22,502 nt of DNA from positions 4,065-26,566 of the forward strand of contig DGTA01000096.1 in assembly GCA_002394165.1 (NCBI GenBank), given 5' to 3'. A model generated the notes under the pieces. It did no database searches and had not been told where the DNA came from. It saw only the letters and a list, made by a program, of their open reading frames with translations. This document shows, in pieces, positions 7,480-14,223 of the stretch. How positions within the stretch are numbered: the first letter of the stretch is position 1; the number at the start of each line of letters is the position of its first letter. The stretch comes from Lachnospiraceae bacterium UBA4348 (lineage in GTDB: Bacteria > Bacillota > Clostridia > Lachnospirales > Lachnospiraceae). Made by a program: the position numbers and the translations under genes.

Positions 7480-8601
7480 ATGAAAGAGACAAGGCCTTAT
7501 CTGCCGTGGCAGCTTGCGCAGGATTTCCTGATCGCGGCGTTTACCGCTGCCGGGGTACCGGAGGAGGACGCCGCCATCTGTGCGGATGTGCTTCTTGAGA
7601 GCGACCGCAGGGGCATTGAAAGCCACGGAATGAATCGCTTTAAACCGATTTATATTGACCGGATCGAGGCGGGCATCCAGAAGCCTGTCACCGAATACGA
7701 GGTGCTGAAGGACACGCCGACCACACTGGTCGTGGATGCCCATGACGGCATGGGCATGGTCGCTTCTCATAAAGCGATGACATCGATCATCGAGAAGGCG
7801 AAGACCTATGGCATGGGCATGGCGGCCATCCGCAACTCTACGCATTACGGGATTGCCGGGTACTGGGCCACGATGGCTTCAAAGCAGGGGATGATCGGCA
7901 TCGCCGGCACCAATGCCAGGCCATCCATCGCGCCGACCTTCGGTGTGGAAAACATGCTCGGCACCAATCCCCTCACGTTTGCGATCCCGACCGATGAGGA
8001 GTTTCCGTTCGTGCTAGACTGCGCCACCTCCATCTCGCAGAGGGGCAAGATCGAGTACTATGCCCGCAGCGGAAAGGATACCCCCGCCGGCATGGTGATC
8101 GGCCGCAACGGCGAGGCGCTCACGGACAGCGAGCAGATCCTGGTCGACCTGACAAAGGGACGCGCGGCGCTGGCGCCGCTTGGCGGCATCGGCGAGGACC
8201 TGGCCGGATACAAGGGTTACGGCTATGCCACTGTGGTGGAGATCCTGAGCGCGGCGCTGCAGGCGGGATCCTTCCTGAAGATGCTGAACGGCTTCGACGA
8301 GAACGGAGAGCGCAGGCCGTATCACCTCGGACATTTCTTCATGGTGATCAATCCGGAATTCTTTATGGGAACCGAAACGCTCAAAAAGACGGCCGGCCAG
8401 ATCCTGCGGGAGCTTCGCGCATCGCAGAAGGCGCCCGGAGCGGAGCGCATTTATACGGCGGGCGAGAAGGAATACCTGGTATGGCTCGATCGCAAAGACA
8501 AGGGAGTGCCGGTCGGTGAGGCGGTGCAGAAGGAGCTGATCAGCGTCCGCGACAAGTATCAGCTGCCGTTTACATTCCCCTTTGAGACGCCGGCGTCATG
8601 A
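7480..8601 (+). CDS. Ldh-family oxidoreductase (malate/L-lactate/sulfolactate dehydrogenase type)
   Basis: NAD(P)-dependent 2-hydroxyacid dehydrogenase of the Ldh_2 fold, unrelated to classical MDH/LDH. It is 373 residues, slightly above the family norm of about 340-360. Family landmarks are GIESHGMNRF with the catalytic His49, IRNSTHYGIAGYWA (residues 118-130), GTNARPSIAPTFG, MLGTNPLTFAIP (159-170), VLDCATSISQRGKIEYYARSG, and GYKGYGYATVVEILSAAL near residue 250. The substrate may be malate, lactate, sulfolactate, ureidoglycolate or a related 2-hydroxy or keto acid; sequence alone does not decide. AAGGAGA at 7469-7475 serves ATG 7480. The C-terminal ~60 residues are more polar than the core. 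It sits directly behind the toxin gene and divergent to a carboxylate-type carrier, which makes functional linkage to carboxylate metabolism plausible. Confidence 0.9.
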   Translation: MKETRPYLPWQLAQDFLIAAFTAAGVPEEDAAICADVLLESDRRGIESHGMNRFKPIYIDRIEAGIQKPVTEYEVLKDTPTTLVVDAHDGMGMVASHKAMTSIIEKAKTYGMGMAAIRNSTHYGIAGYWATMASKQGMIGIAGTNARPSIAPTFGVENMLGTNPLTFAIPTDEEFPFVLDCATSISQRGKIEYYARSGKDTPAGMVIGRNGEALTDSEQILVDLTKGRAALAPLGGIGEDLAGYKGYGYATVVEILSAALQAGSFLKMLNGFDENGERRPYHLGHFFMVINPEFFMGTETLKKTAGQILRELRASQKAPGAERIYTAGEKEYLVWLDRKDKGVPVGEAVQKELISVRDKYQLPFTFPFETPAS

Positions 8602-8625
8602 CACGGTTCGGGAGGCGAATGTAAT

Positions 8626-9243
8626 ATGCTGCAGGAGGCGATCGGATTTGTGCGGTCCAGGCAGAAGGTGACGCTGTTTCTGGCTGCCGTCAATATTGCG
8701 GTCTTTATCGTGCTGTCCGTCATGGGCAGTACGCAGGATACCATTTTTATGCTCAGGTACGGCGCCTGCTATACGCCGCGCGTCCTGGCCGGGGACTACT
8801 GGAGGCTCTTTACCGCCATGTTCCTGCACTTCGGGCTGCCGCATCTTCTGTACAACATGGTCTGCCTGGTCTCTCTGGGCGACCTGCTTGAGAAGCTGAT
8901 CGGGCATGTGCGCTTTGCGCTGATCTATCTGGTCAGCGGCCTGGCGGGCAACCTGCTCACGCTCTTTGTTGAGGTGAGGCGGGGCGGCTCCTACGCCGTC
9001 AGCGCCGGCGCATCCGGAGCGATCTTCGGCGGGATCGGCAGCCTGATGTGGCTGGTACTCAGCGGGCGGTTCGTCCACCGGAGGATGCACGTCCGGAGGA
9101 TGGGGATCCTTGTAGTGCTGATGGTAGCGCAGGGATTTCTGGAAGCCGGAACTAACAATATTGCTCATATCGGCGGCCTGGCAGCAGGCTTTCTAATGGC
9201 TGTGGTCATGTTTCCGCCGCGGCGCAGCCGGTTAAGCTCTTAA
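8626..9243 (+). CDS. Rhomboid-family intramembrane serine protease
   Basis: Polytopic membrane protein of 205 residues. The catalytic dyad is Ser130 in GASGAIFGG and His181 in AHIGGLAAGF. The oxyanion-side HLLYNM (His73-Asn77) and the loop-1 WRLFTAMFLHFG (about 59-70) are also in place. About six membrane helices are expected, the minimal rhomboid core. An N-terminal helix begins after a short cytoplasmic segment, and the chain ends in a basic tail PPRRSRLSS. The enzyme would cleave transmembrane substrates within the bilayer; no substrate is suggested by the neighbours. GGGAGG at 8610-8615 precedes ATG 8626, 24 bases after the Ldh stop, so co-transcription is likely. Confidence 0.93.
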   Translation: MLQEAIGFVRSRQKVTLFLAAVNIAVFIVLSVMGSTQDTIFMLRYGACYTPRVLAGDYWRLFTAMFLHFGLPHLLYNMVCLVSLGDLLEKLIGHVRFALIYLVSGLAGNLLTLFVEVRRGGSYAVSAGASGAIFGGIGSLMWLVLSGRFVHRRMHVRRMGILVVLMVAQGFLEAGTNNIAHIGGLAAGFLMAVVMFPPRRSRLSS

Positions 9244-9265
9244 ACGTAATGAGGAGGTTTTTCAG

Positions 9266-9673
9266 ATGAGAGACGACAACTGTATTTTCTGTAAGATAGC
9301 CAACGGGGAGATCCCCTCGGCGACCCTGTATGAGGACGATGACTTCCGGGTCATCATGGATCTGAATCCCGCATCGCGCGGCCACAGCCTGATCCTTCCC
9401 AAGGACCATGCCGCCAACCTGTTCGAGCTGCCGGATGAGACAGCGGCCAAAGTACTGCCGCTGGCGAAAAAGATCGGCGCGAAGCTGAGCGAAGGCTTTG
9501 GCAGCGACGGCTTCAACGTGGTACAGAACAACGGCGAGTGCGCCGGCCAGACAGTCTTCCATTTCCATACGCATCTGATCCCCCGCTATAAGGGAGACAC
9601 GGTAAGCGTAAAATGGGTGCCGGGGAAACTGGCGGAGGAAGATATCGAGAAAGCAAAGAGTTTATTTTCCTGA
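9266..9673 (+). CDS. HIT-family protein (nucleotide hydrolase/transferase, HINT-like)
   Basis: Small cytoplasmic protein, 135 residues, complete for the family. The histidine triad is HFHTHLIP with His99, His101 and His103, the last of which is the expected nucleophile-side triad. The upstream part carries CIFCKIANGEIPS with Cys6 and Cys9, the zinc-binding pair of many HINT proteins, then DLNPASRGHSLILPKDH, where the first conserved His is His40. These enzymes hydrolyse nucleoside phosphoramidates or dinucleoside phosphates. GAGGAGG at 9251-9257 drives ATG 9266, 22 bases after the rhomboid stop. The gene ends just before palindromic element copy 2; TCCTGACA at its stop (9668-9675) is repeated at the element edge (9677-9684). 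Confidence 0.95.
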   Translation: MRDDNCIFCKIANGEIPSATLYEDDDFRVIMDLNPASRGHSLILPKDHAANLFELPDETAAKVLPLAKKIGAKLSEGFGSDGFNVVQNNGECAGQTVFHFHTHLIPRYKGDTVSVKWVPGKLAEEDIEKAKSLFS

Positions 9674-9679
9674 CAATCC

Positions 9680-9946
9680 TGACAGGGGGACACTCCTCCG
9701 GGTTGGCATAGCCGCCAACAAAACAAGAAATTCACAGGCTTTTAAGCTGAAGCAGCCGCATTGAAAATGCTGCGTCGCCTATTAGATGCATTCTCCGCTA
9801 ACTCGCGCACTAACGTGCGCTCAGACAGAGCTCCGAATGCATCAGCTAGACTCGCATTTTCTGCGCGGCTGCTTATGCTTAAAAGCCTTTTGAATTTCTT
9901 GTTTTGTTTTACTGCTCAGCTTCCGGGGAGGAGTGTCCCCCTGTCA
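9680..9946. repeat. Long palindromic element, copy 2 (267 bp)
   Basis: Near-identical to copy 1 in the arms and apex, and again fills the gap between convergent genes. Outer arms are TGACAGGGGGACACTCCTCC from 9680, with the exact complement ending at 9946. Two differences from copy 1 are matched on both arms. There is one extra G/C pair in the outer stem. The middle stem reads AACAAAACAAGAAATTCA with complementary TTTCTTG, where copy 1 has CAGG and CCTG. The tip is GCGCAC (9805-9810), TAAC, GTGCGC (9815-9820), where copy 1 has GA in a one-pair-longer tip. The last TGA, read on the minus strand, is the stop codon of murG. The non-paired loops are almost unchanged from copy 1. Confidence 0.9.
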
Positions 9947-11002
9947 GAATTTTTCTATCAGCTCAATGATTTTGTCGACGCCGCTGCCGGCTCCGCTCTC
10001 TGCCATGGTGCGGATGTAGGTCTGCCGGTTGGCGAAGAGGTCTTTGACCTGTCCGGCCAGCTTTTGGGGAGTGATCTCTTCTTCCTGGAGGACCATGGCG
10101 AAGCCCTGTTTTTTGAAGGACTCGGCGTTGAGCAGCTGGTCGCCGCGGCTGGCCGCCGCCGGCAGGGGGATGAGGAGCATGGGCTTATGAAGGGCGAGAA
10201 GCTCGCAGATCACATTGGCGCCGGCTCTGGAGATGACCAGGTCGCAGAGCGCGTACAGATCCGGCAGTTCTTTGCCGATGTACTCGTACTGTACGTATCC
10301 GGGGGTGCCTTTGAGCGACTCGTCGGTATTTCCTTTTCCGCAGAGGTGAACGATCTCAAACTGCTCCAGAAGCTGCGGGAGTGCGCTGCGCACCGCGTCG
10401 TTGACGGCAACGGAGCCGAGGCTTCCGCCGATGATCATCAGCACGGGCTTTGCTCCGGACAGGCCGGTGAAAGCGAGCGCAGCATCCCGGTTCCCCGAAA
10501 GGAGCTGCGAGCGGATGGGCGATCCGGTAAGGACCGCTTTTTTTTCGGGCAGATGTGCCAGCGTCTCCGGGAAATTGCAGCAGATCACATTGGCGCTGGA
10601 GAAGGAGAGCTTGTTCGCGAGGCCGGGCGTCATGTCGGACTCATGAATGATCACCGGGATATGAAGCGCGTGCGCGGCGCGCACGACCGGGACGGAAACG
10701 TATCCGCCCTTGGAAAAGACGATATCCGGCTTGATCTTCGCCAGCAGCTCCCGCGCCTGCGCAAACCCGTGGATCACGCGCAGGGGATCGGTGAAGTTCT
10801 GGAGATCGAAGTACCGGCGCAGCTTGCCGGTTGAGATTCCGTAATAAGGGACATTCTGTTCCTGGATGAGGCCTTTCTCCATGCCCTCGTAGGAGCCGAT
10901 GTAGTACAGCTCGTAGCCGCGTTCTCTGAGTTTGTCGAAAAGAGCTATATTTGGTGTGACATGACCGGCGGTTCCGCCCCCGGTCAGGACGATCTTTTTC
11001 AT
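9944..11002 (-). CDS. murG: UDP-N-acetylglucosamine--N-acetylmuramyl-(pentapeptide) pyrophosphoryl-undecaprenol GlcNAc transferase
   Basis: MurG adds GlcNAc to lipid I to make lipid II on the inner face of the membrane. The protein is 352 residues, the normal size, with the GT-B layout. N-domain landmarks are GGGTAGHVTP (residues 8-17), FSKGGYVSVP (96-105) and IHESDMTPGLAN (119-130). C-domain landmarks are IGGSLGS (191-197), CGKGN and SRAGANVICELLAL (258-271, Glu267 for uracil/ribose contact), then SRGDQLLNA. AAGGAG on the minus strand (complement of 11010-11015) precedes ATG 11002. It stands alone rather than within a mur-fts cluster, so it could be either the only murG or a second copy; that needs the rest of the genome. 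Its TGA stop lies inside palindromic element copy 2. Confidence 0.95.
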   Translation of the reverse strand: MKKIVLTGGGTAGHVTPNIALFDKLRERGYELYYIGSYEGMEKGLIQEQNVPYYGISTGKLRRYFDLQNFTDPLRVIHGFAQARELLAKIKPDIVFSKGGYVSVPVVRAAHALHIPVIIHESDMTPGLANKLSFSSANVICCNFPETLAHLPEKKAVLTGSPIRSQLLSGNRDAALAFTGLSGAKPVLMIIGGSLGSVAVNDAVRSALPQLLEQFEIVHLCGKGNTDESLKGTPGYVQYEYIGKELPDLYALCDLVISRAGANVICELLALHKPMLLIPLPAAASRGDQLLNAESFKKQGFAMVLQEEEITPQKLAGQVKDLFANRQTYIRTMAESGAGSGVDKIIELIEKF

Positions 11003-11065
11003 GATTATTCTCCTTGGATGGATTAATTGATTGTCGGGACAGGCTGTGGACTTTTCCCAAATTCT

Positions 11066-11094
11066 CTTTTATCATGTTCTGAGGGGAAGTGCAA
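11066..11094 (-). promoter_or_regulatory. Candidate murG promoter
   Basis: On the minus strand, TTGCAC (complement of 11089-11094) and TAAAAG (complement of 11066-11071) are 17 bases apart. The murG start codon follows about 60 bases downstream. The -35 box is good; the -10 box is only fair. Confidence 0.4.
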
Positions 11095-11192
11095 GCTTGC
11101 GCAGGATTCCCTGATCTCCGGGATATGTCCGCGTAAATCGCGTTCATATAAAATATCTCCCTGAAATATGGGAAGAAAAGGAGACTCAGATT

Positions 11193-12029
11193 ATGAGGAA
11201 AAGGAGAAGGAACCTGATGGTTTCCCTGGCGTTTTGGCTGATACTGGCCCAGGGAATGAATGTCCTGGCCGCCGAAGGGCAGGAAGCGGGGAAGGAGATC
11301 ATCGTCTTTGCCGCGGCTTCCATGACCGAGACGCTGACGAAGATCTGTGACCTCTACCGGGAGGTGGATCCGGAGGTGTCGGTCATCTGCAATTTCGATT
11401 CGTCCGGGACGCTGAAGACGCAGATCGAGGAAGGAGCGGCCTGCGATATCTTTATTTCCGCTGCGCCTAAGCAGATGGATGCGCTGGATATCACCGCATC
11501 GGAAGAAGCCAATCCGGACAAACTGGATTTTGTGGATCCCGACACCCGGCTCGACCTTTTGGAGAACGAGGTAACGCTGGTGGTCCCCGAAGGGAATCCG
11601 AAGAAGATCACTTCTTTTGATGACCTCGCCGAGGCGCTGAAGGAAGGCAGCATCCTGATGGGAATGGGCAACAGTGATGTTCCTGTCGGCCAGTACACTC
11701 AGAAGATCCTGGCCTGGTATGACCTGGACGAGGAAGAGCTGGCTGCGGCCGGCGTGCTGACCTACGGGACCAACGTAAAAGAAGTGACCACACAGGTGGC
11801 GGAGGGCAGCGTGGACTGCGGCGTCGTCTACTGCACGGATGCTTTTTCCGCAGGCCTGGATGTGGTGGACAGGGCCACACCCGAGATGTGCGGCCAGGTC
11901 ATCTATCCGGCAGCTGTTTTAAAGAACAGCGAGGTTTCCGATGAGGCAAAGGCTTTTCTGGAGTACCTGACCGGCCCGGAGGCGTCCGGCGTTTTTGCGG
12001 AGGTCGGTTTTACCCCTCTTAGCAAGTAG
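11193..12029 (+). CDS. modA: Molybdate ABC transporter substrate-binding protein
   Basis: Extracytoplasmic molybdate/tungstate receptor, 278 residues. After a basic n-region (MRKRRR) and hydrophobic core, cleavage is expected near NVLA-AEG (residue about 26). The mature part begins IIVFAAASMTETLTKI, the standard ModA opening, then NFDSSGTLKTQIEEGAACDIFISAAPKQMDAL, ENEVTLVVPEGNP, MGNSDVPVGQYTQKIL and EGSVDCGVVYCTDAF. The serines of AAASM and DSSG are the expected oxyanion contacts. There is no lipobox cysteine at the signal-peptide end, so it would not be a conventional lipoprotein. AAAAGGAG (11177-11183) serves ATG 11193. Followed by modB and modC in standard order; a GC-rich hairpin separates it from modB. 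Confidence 0.93.
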   Translation: MRKRRRNLMVSLAFWLILAQGMNVLAAEGQEAGKEIIVFAAASMTETLTKICDLYREVDPEVSVICNFDSSGTLKTQIEEGAACDIFISAAPKQMDALDITASEEANPDKLDFVDPDTRLDLLENEVTLVVPEGNPKKITSFDDLAEALKEGSILMGMGNSDVPVGQYTQKILAWYDLDEEELAAAGVLTYGTNVKEVTTQVAEGSVDCGVVYCTDAFSAGLDVVDRATPEMCGQVIYPAAVLKNSEVSDEAKAFLEYLTGPEASGVFAEVGFTPLSK

Positions 12030-12036
12030 ACCGCAC

Positions 12037-12061
12037 CGGGGAGCCAAAAGCTCCCCGTTTT
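12037..12061 (+). terminator. Intercistronic hairpin between modA and modB
   Basis: CGGGGAGC (12037-12044) pairs perfectly with GCTCCCCG (12050-12057) around CAAAA and is followed by TTTTC. The form is that of an intrinsic terminator with a short T-run. Placed inside the operon it would allow partial read-through, giving more binding protein than permease and ATPase. Confidence 0.65.
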
Positions 12062-12076
12062 CAGAAAAGGAATCGT

Positions 12077-12748
12077 ATGAACATGGACTGGTTTCCGCTT
12101 TGGAATTCCCTTCGGATCGCCGCCGTCAGCTGCATACTGGTGTTTTTCCTGGGGATATTCTTCGCTTATTATGTGGCCGCTCTTCCCAGAGCGGTCAAGG
12201 GCGTGCTGGATGTGATCTTCACGCTGCCGATGGTGCTGCCCCCGACGGTCTGCGGATATCTTCTGCTGAGGGTATTCGGCCTTCGCCGCCCCCTGGGCAT
12301 GTGGCTCGCGCAGCGGGGCATCCGCTTTGTCATGACCTGGCCGGGCGGGGTGCTGGCCGCTTCGGTGGTGGCTTTCCCGCTGATGTACCGGACGGCCCGC
12401 GGCGCTTTCGAAAGCTTTGACAAGACCCTGGCCTACGCCGGGCAGACTCTGGGGCTGTCTAATACGTATATTTTCTGGCGAATCCGCATGCCGGTCTGCC
12501 GCCAGGGGATCCTGGCGGGGGCCGTGCTGTCTTTTGCCCGCGCGCTGGGTGAGTACGGTGCGACCAGCATGCTGATCGGCTATACGCCCGGGCGGACCGC
12601 CACGATCTCGACCACGGTCTATCAGCTGTGGAGGACCAACGATGAGAAAGGTGCTTTTTTCTGGGTGATGATCAACCTGGCCATCTCCGCGGTGGTGCTG
12701 CAGGCGGTCAATATGCTGGAGCGCCCGCATAAAAAGGAGGTGCGATAG
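12077..12748 (+). CDS. modB: Molybdate ABC transporter permease
   Basis: Membrane channel subunit, 223 residues, the standard ModB length. About five to six membrane helices are visible. The segment LPMVLPPTVCGYLLLRVFGLRRPLG matches the ModB/CysT family. The cytoplasmic coupling loop is AYAGQTLGLSNTYIFWRIRMP (residues 120-139), followed by GAVLSFARALGEYGATSMLIGYTPG, the family's most conserved stretch. AAAGGAA (12067-12072) precedes ATG 12077. Its stop abuts the modC start with no gap, and the modC ribosome binding site lies inside the modB 3' end, so the two are translationally coupled. Confidence 0.95.
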   Translation: MNMDWFPLWNSLRIAAVSCILVFFLGIFFAYYVAALPRAVKGVLDVIFTLPMVLPPTVCGYLLLRVFGLRRPLGMWLAQRGIRFVMTWPGGVLAASVVAFPLMYRTARGAFESFDKTLAYAGQTLGLSNTYIFWRIRMPVCRQGILAGAVLSFARALGEYGATSMLIGYTPGRTATISTTVYQLWRTNDEKGAFFWVMINLAISAVVLQAVNMLERPHKKEVR

Positions 12749-13792
12749 ATGAGCCTGATCGTGGACATCCGCAAGGATCTGGGCGATTTTCATCTGAGAA
12801 CGTCCTTTGAGGCCGGGAACGGGATCACCGGCCTGCTTGGCGCTTCCGGAAGCGGCAAGAGCCTGACCTTGAAATGCATTGCCGGCATTGAAAGGCCGGA
12901 TGAGGGTCATATCGAGCTGGACGGGAAGGTGCTGTTCGATTCAAAACAGAAGATCGACCTGCCGCCGCAGAAGCGCGGCGTGGGGTACCTGTTCCAGAAT
13001 TATGCCCTTTTCCCGCACATGACGCTGCGCCGGAATATCCTGTGCGCCCTGCATGCGGAGAAGGACCGGCAAAAGAAAGAGAAGGTGCTGGAAGAGATGA
13101 TCCGCATGATGCGGCTGGAGGGTCTTGAAGACTACAGGCCTCATCAGCTCTCCGGCGGGCAGCAGCAGCGCGCCGCGCTTGCCAGGATCCTGGCCGGCCG
13201 CCCCCGGGCGCTTTTGCTGGACGAACCTTTTTCTTCCCTGGACGCGCATCTGCGGGATTCTCTGAAGATCGAGCTGCGGGATCTCCTGCTCGAATATGGT
13301 AAGGAAGTGTTGATGGTCACTCACAGCCGCGACGAAGCCTACAACATGAGCAGTGTCGTCGGGGTGATGGATGAAGGCCGGCTGCTTGCCATCAAACCGA
13401 CAAAGAAGCTTTTCGCCGATCCCGGGAGTGTGGCGGCGGCCCGGATCACCGGCTGCAAGAATATCGCCGCGGCCCGGAAGATCTCCGCGTTCGAGGCGGA
13501 GGTGCCGGAGTGGGGGATCCGCCTTACGACGGCCGGAGAGATCCGCGACGGGTTGAAGGCTGTGGGACTCCGCGCCCACTATTTCAACGCGCTCGCCCCC
13601 CAAAACCGTTACCGGGTGACCATGGACAGCGAGATGGAAGAGCCCTTCGAGACCATCATCCGGTTCCGGTACGAAAACCAGGAGCCTGACAGCCCGCCGC
13701 TGTGGTGGAGGCTGGGAAAGGACAGGCGGCCGGGGACTTTCCCGGAGGAGCTGGGGATCGCGCCGGCGAATGTGCTGCTGCTGTATGAATAA
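12749..13792 (+). CDS. modC: Molybdate ABC transporter ATP-binding protein
   Basis: Cytoplasmic ATPase of the molybdate importer, 347 residues. It shows Walker A GASGSGKS (31-38), Q-loop FQNYALFPH (82-90), signature LSGGQQQR (134-141), Walker B LLLDEP (155-160) and the switch His192. After residue ~230 (GCKNIAAARKI) comes a ~120-residue C-terminal domain. It occupies the position of the ModC molybdate-binding (MOP/TOBE) domain but I see only weak similarity to the usual TOBE pattern. The end RRPGTFPEELGIAPANVLLLYE is the most family-like part. AAGGAGG (12734-12740) serves ATG 12749. It is the last gene of the modABC set; palindromic element copy 3 begins 4 bases after its stop. Confidence 0.93.
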   Translation: MSLIVDIRKDLGDFHLRTSFEAGNGITGLLGASGSGKSLTLKCIAGIERPDEGHIELDGKVLFDSKQKIDLPPQKRGVGYLFQNYALFPHMTLRRNILCALHAEKDRQKKEKVLEEMIRMMRLEGLEDYRPHQLSGGQQQRAALARILAGRPRALLLDEPFSSLDAHLRDSLKIELRDLLLEYGKEVLMVTHSRDEAYNMSSVVGVMDEGRLLAIKPTKKLFADPGSVAAARITGCKNIAAARKISAFEAEVPEWGIRLTTAGEIRDGLKAVGLRAHYFNALAPQNRYRVTMDSEMEEPFETIIRFRYENQEPDSPPLWWRLGKDRRPGTFPEELGIAPANVLLLYE

Positions 13793-13795
13793 TTA

Positions 13796-14067
13796 TGACA
13801 GGGGAGTCGCGCGCAACTCCTCGGGAAACTGATGAAAAACAACATAAGGCAAATTCAAAGGATCTTCAGCTATTTGCCGCTCTTGAAAACGCTGCGCCGC
13901 CTTATTAGGATGCTTTCTTCGCAACTCGCGCACTAATGTGCGCTCAGACAAGCTCCGAAAGCATCCGGCAGGCTCGCGTTTTCTGCGGCGGCGGCATAAG
14001 CTGCAGATCCTTTTGAATTTGCCCTATGTTTTTGTTTCGCAGCACTTCCGGGGACTGTCCACTGTCA
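13796..14067. repeat. Long palindromic element, copy 3 (diverged, 272 bp)
   Basis: Same architecture as copies 1 and 2 but with different arm sequence. It opens TGACAGGGGAG. The middle stem is AAGGCAAATTCAAAGGATCT on the left, facing its near-complement on the right. Then come CAGCT, GCCGC, GAAAACGC and GGATGCTTTC stems, and the tip GCGCAC (13928-13933), TAAT, GTGCGC (13938-13943). Relative to copy 1, GAAAATGC became GAAAACGC and GATGCATTC became GATGCTTTC, each with the matching change on the opposite arm. Apical single-stranded pieces (AACTC before the tip; TCAGACA and AGCTCCGAA after it) are nearly unchanged. It lies between two co-directional genes (modC and the RNase), unlike the other copies. 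Confidence 0.85.
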
Positions 14068-14156
14068 TCCCCCGCTGACACAGAATCTGCCGCTTCCGGA
14101 GTAGTGTCTACGCCATCGGCGAATGACGCATTGTATGCAGGACTGTCCCCCTGTCA
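14068..14156. repeat. Degenerate tail of palindromic element copy 3
   Basis: After the inner end CTGTCA (14062-14067) there is an extra 89 bases finishing with a second element-like end, GGACTGTCCCCCTGTCA. The tail also carries CTTCCGGAGTAGTGTC, which resembles the right-hand end of copy 2 (CTTCCGGGGAGGAGTGTC). It looks like the remnant of another copy or an end duplication. No gene is seen. Confidence 0.6.
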
Positions 14157-14160
14157 TAAA

Positions 14161-14189
14161 TTGAAATTATATAAGAATGCGTGTATAAT
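14161..14189 (+). promoter_or_regulatory. Sigma-A-type promoter of the beta-CASP RNase operon
   Basis: TTGAAA (14161-14166) and a perfect TATAAT (14184-14189) are spaced by 17 bases. Transcription would start near 14196, about 28 bases before ATG 14224. The -35 box starts only four bases after the end of the palindromic element. Confidence 0.75.
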
Positions 14190-14223
14190 AAACTCCAAAT
14201 GTGCGCATGAAAGGAGTGACGTC

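Noticed and set aside
9761..10834. Plus-strand open frame over element copy 2 and murG
   Set aside because: It starts inside the palindromic repeat and runs antisense to an unmistakable murG.
5429..14156. The three repeats as a CRISPR array or an insertion sequence
   Set aside because: The copies are kilobases apart with genes between them, there are no regular spacers, and no transposase is encoded in or beside any copy.
14026..14223. Upstream extension of the beta-CASP RNase frame
   Set aside because: The extension is translated repeat sequence. A promoter at 14161-14189 and a ribosome binding site at 14211-14216 put the start at 14224.
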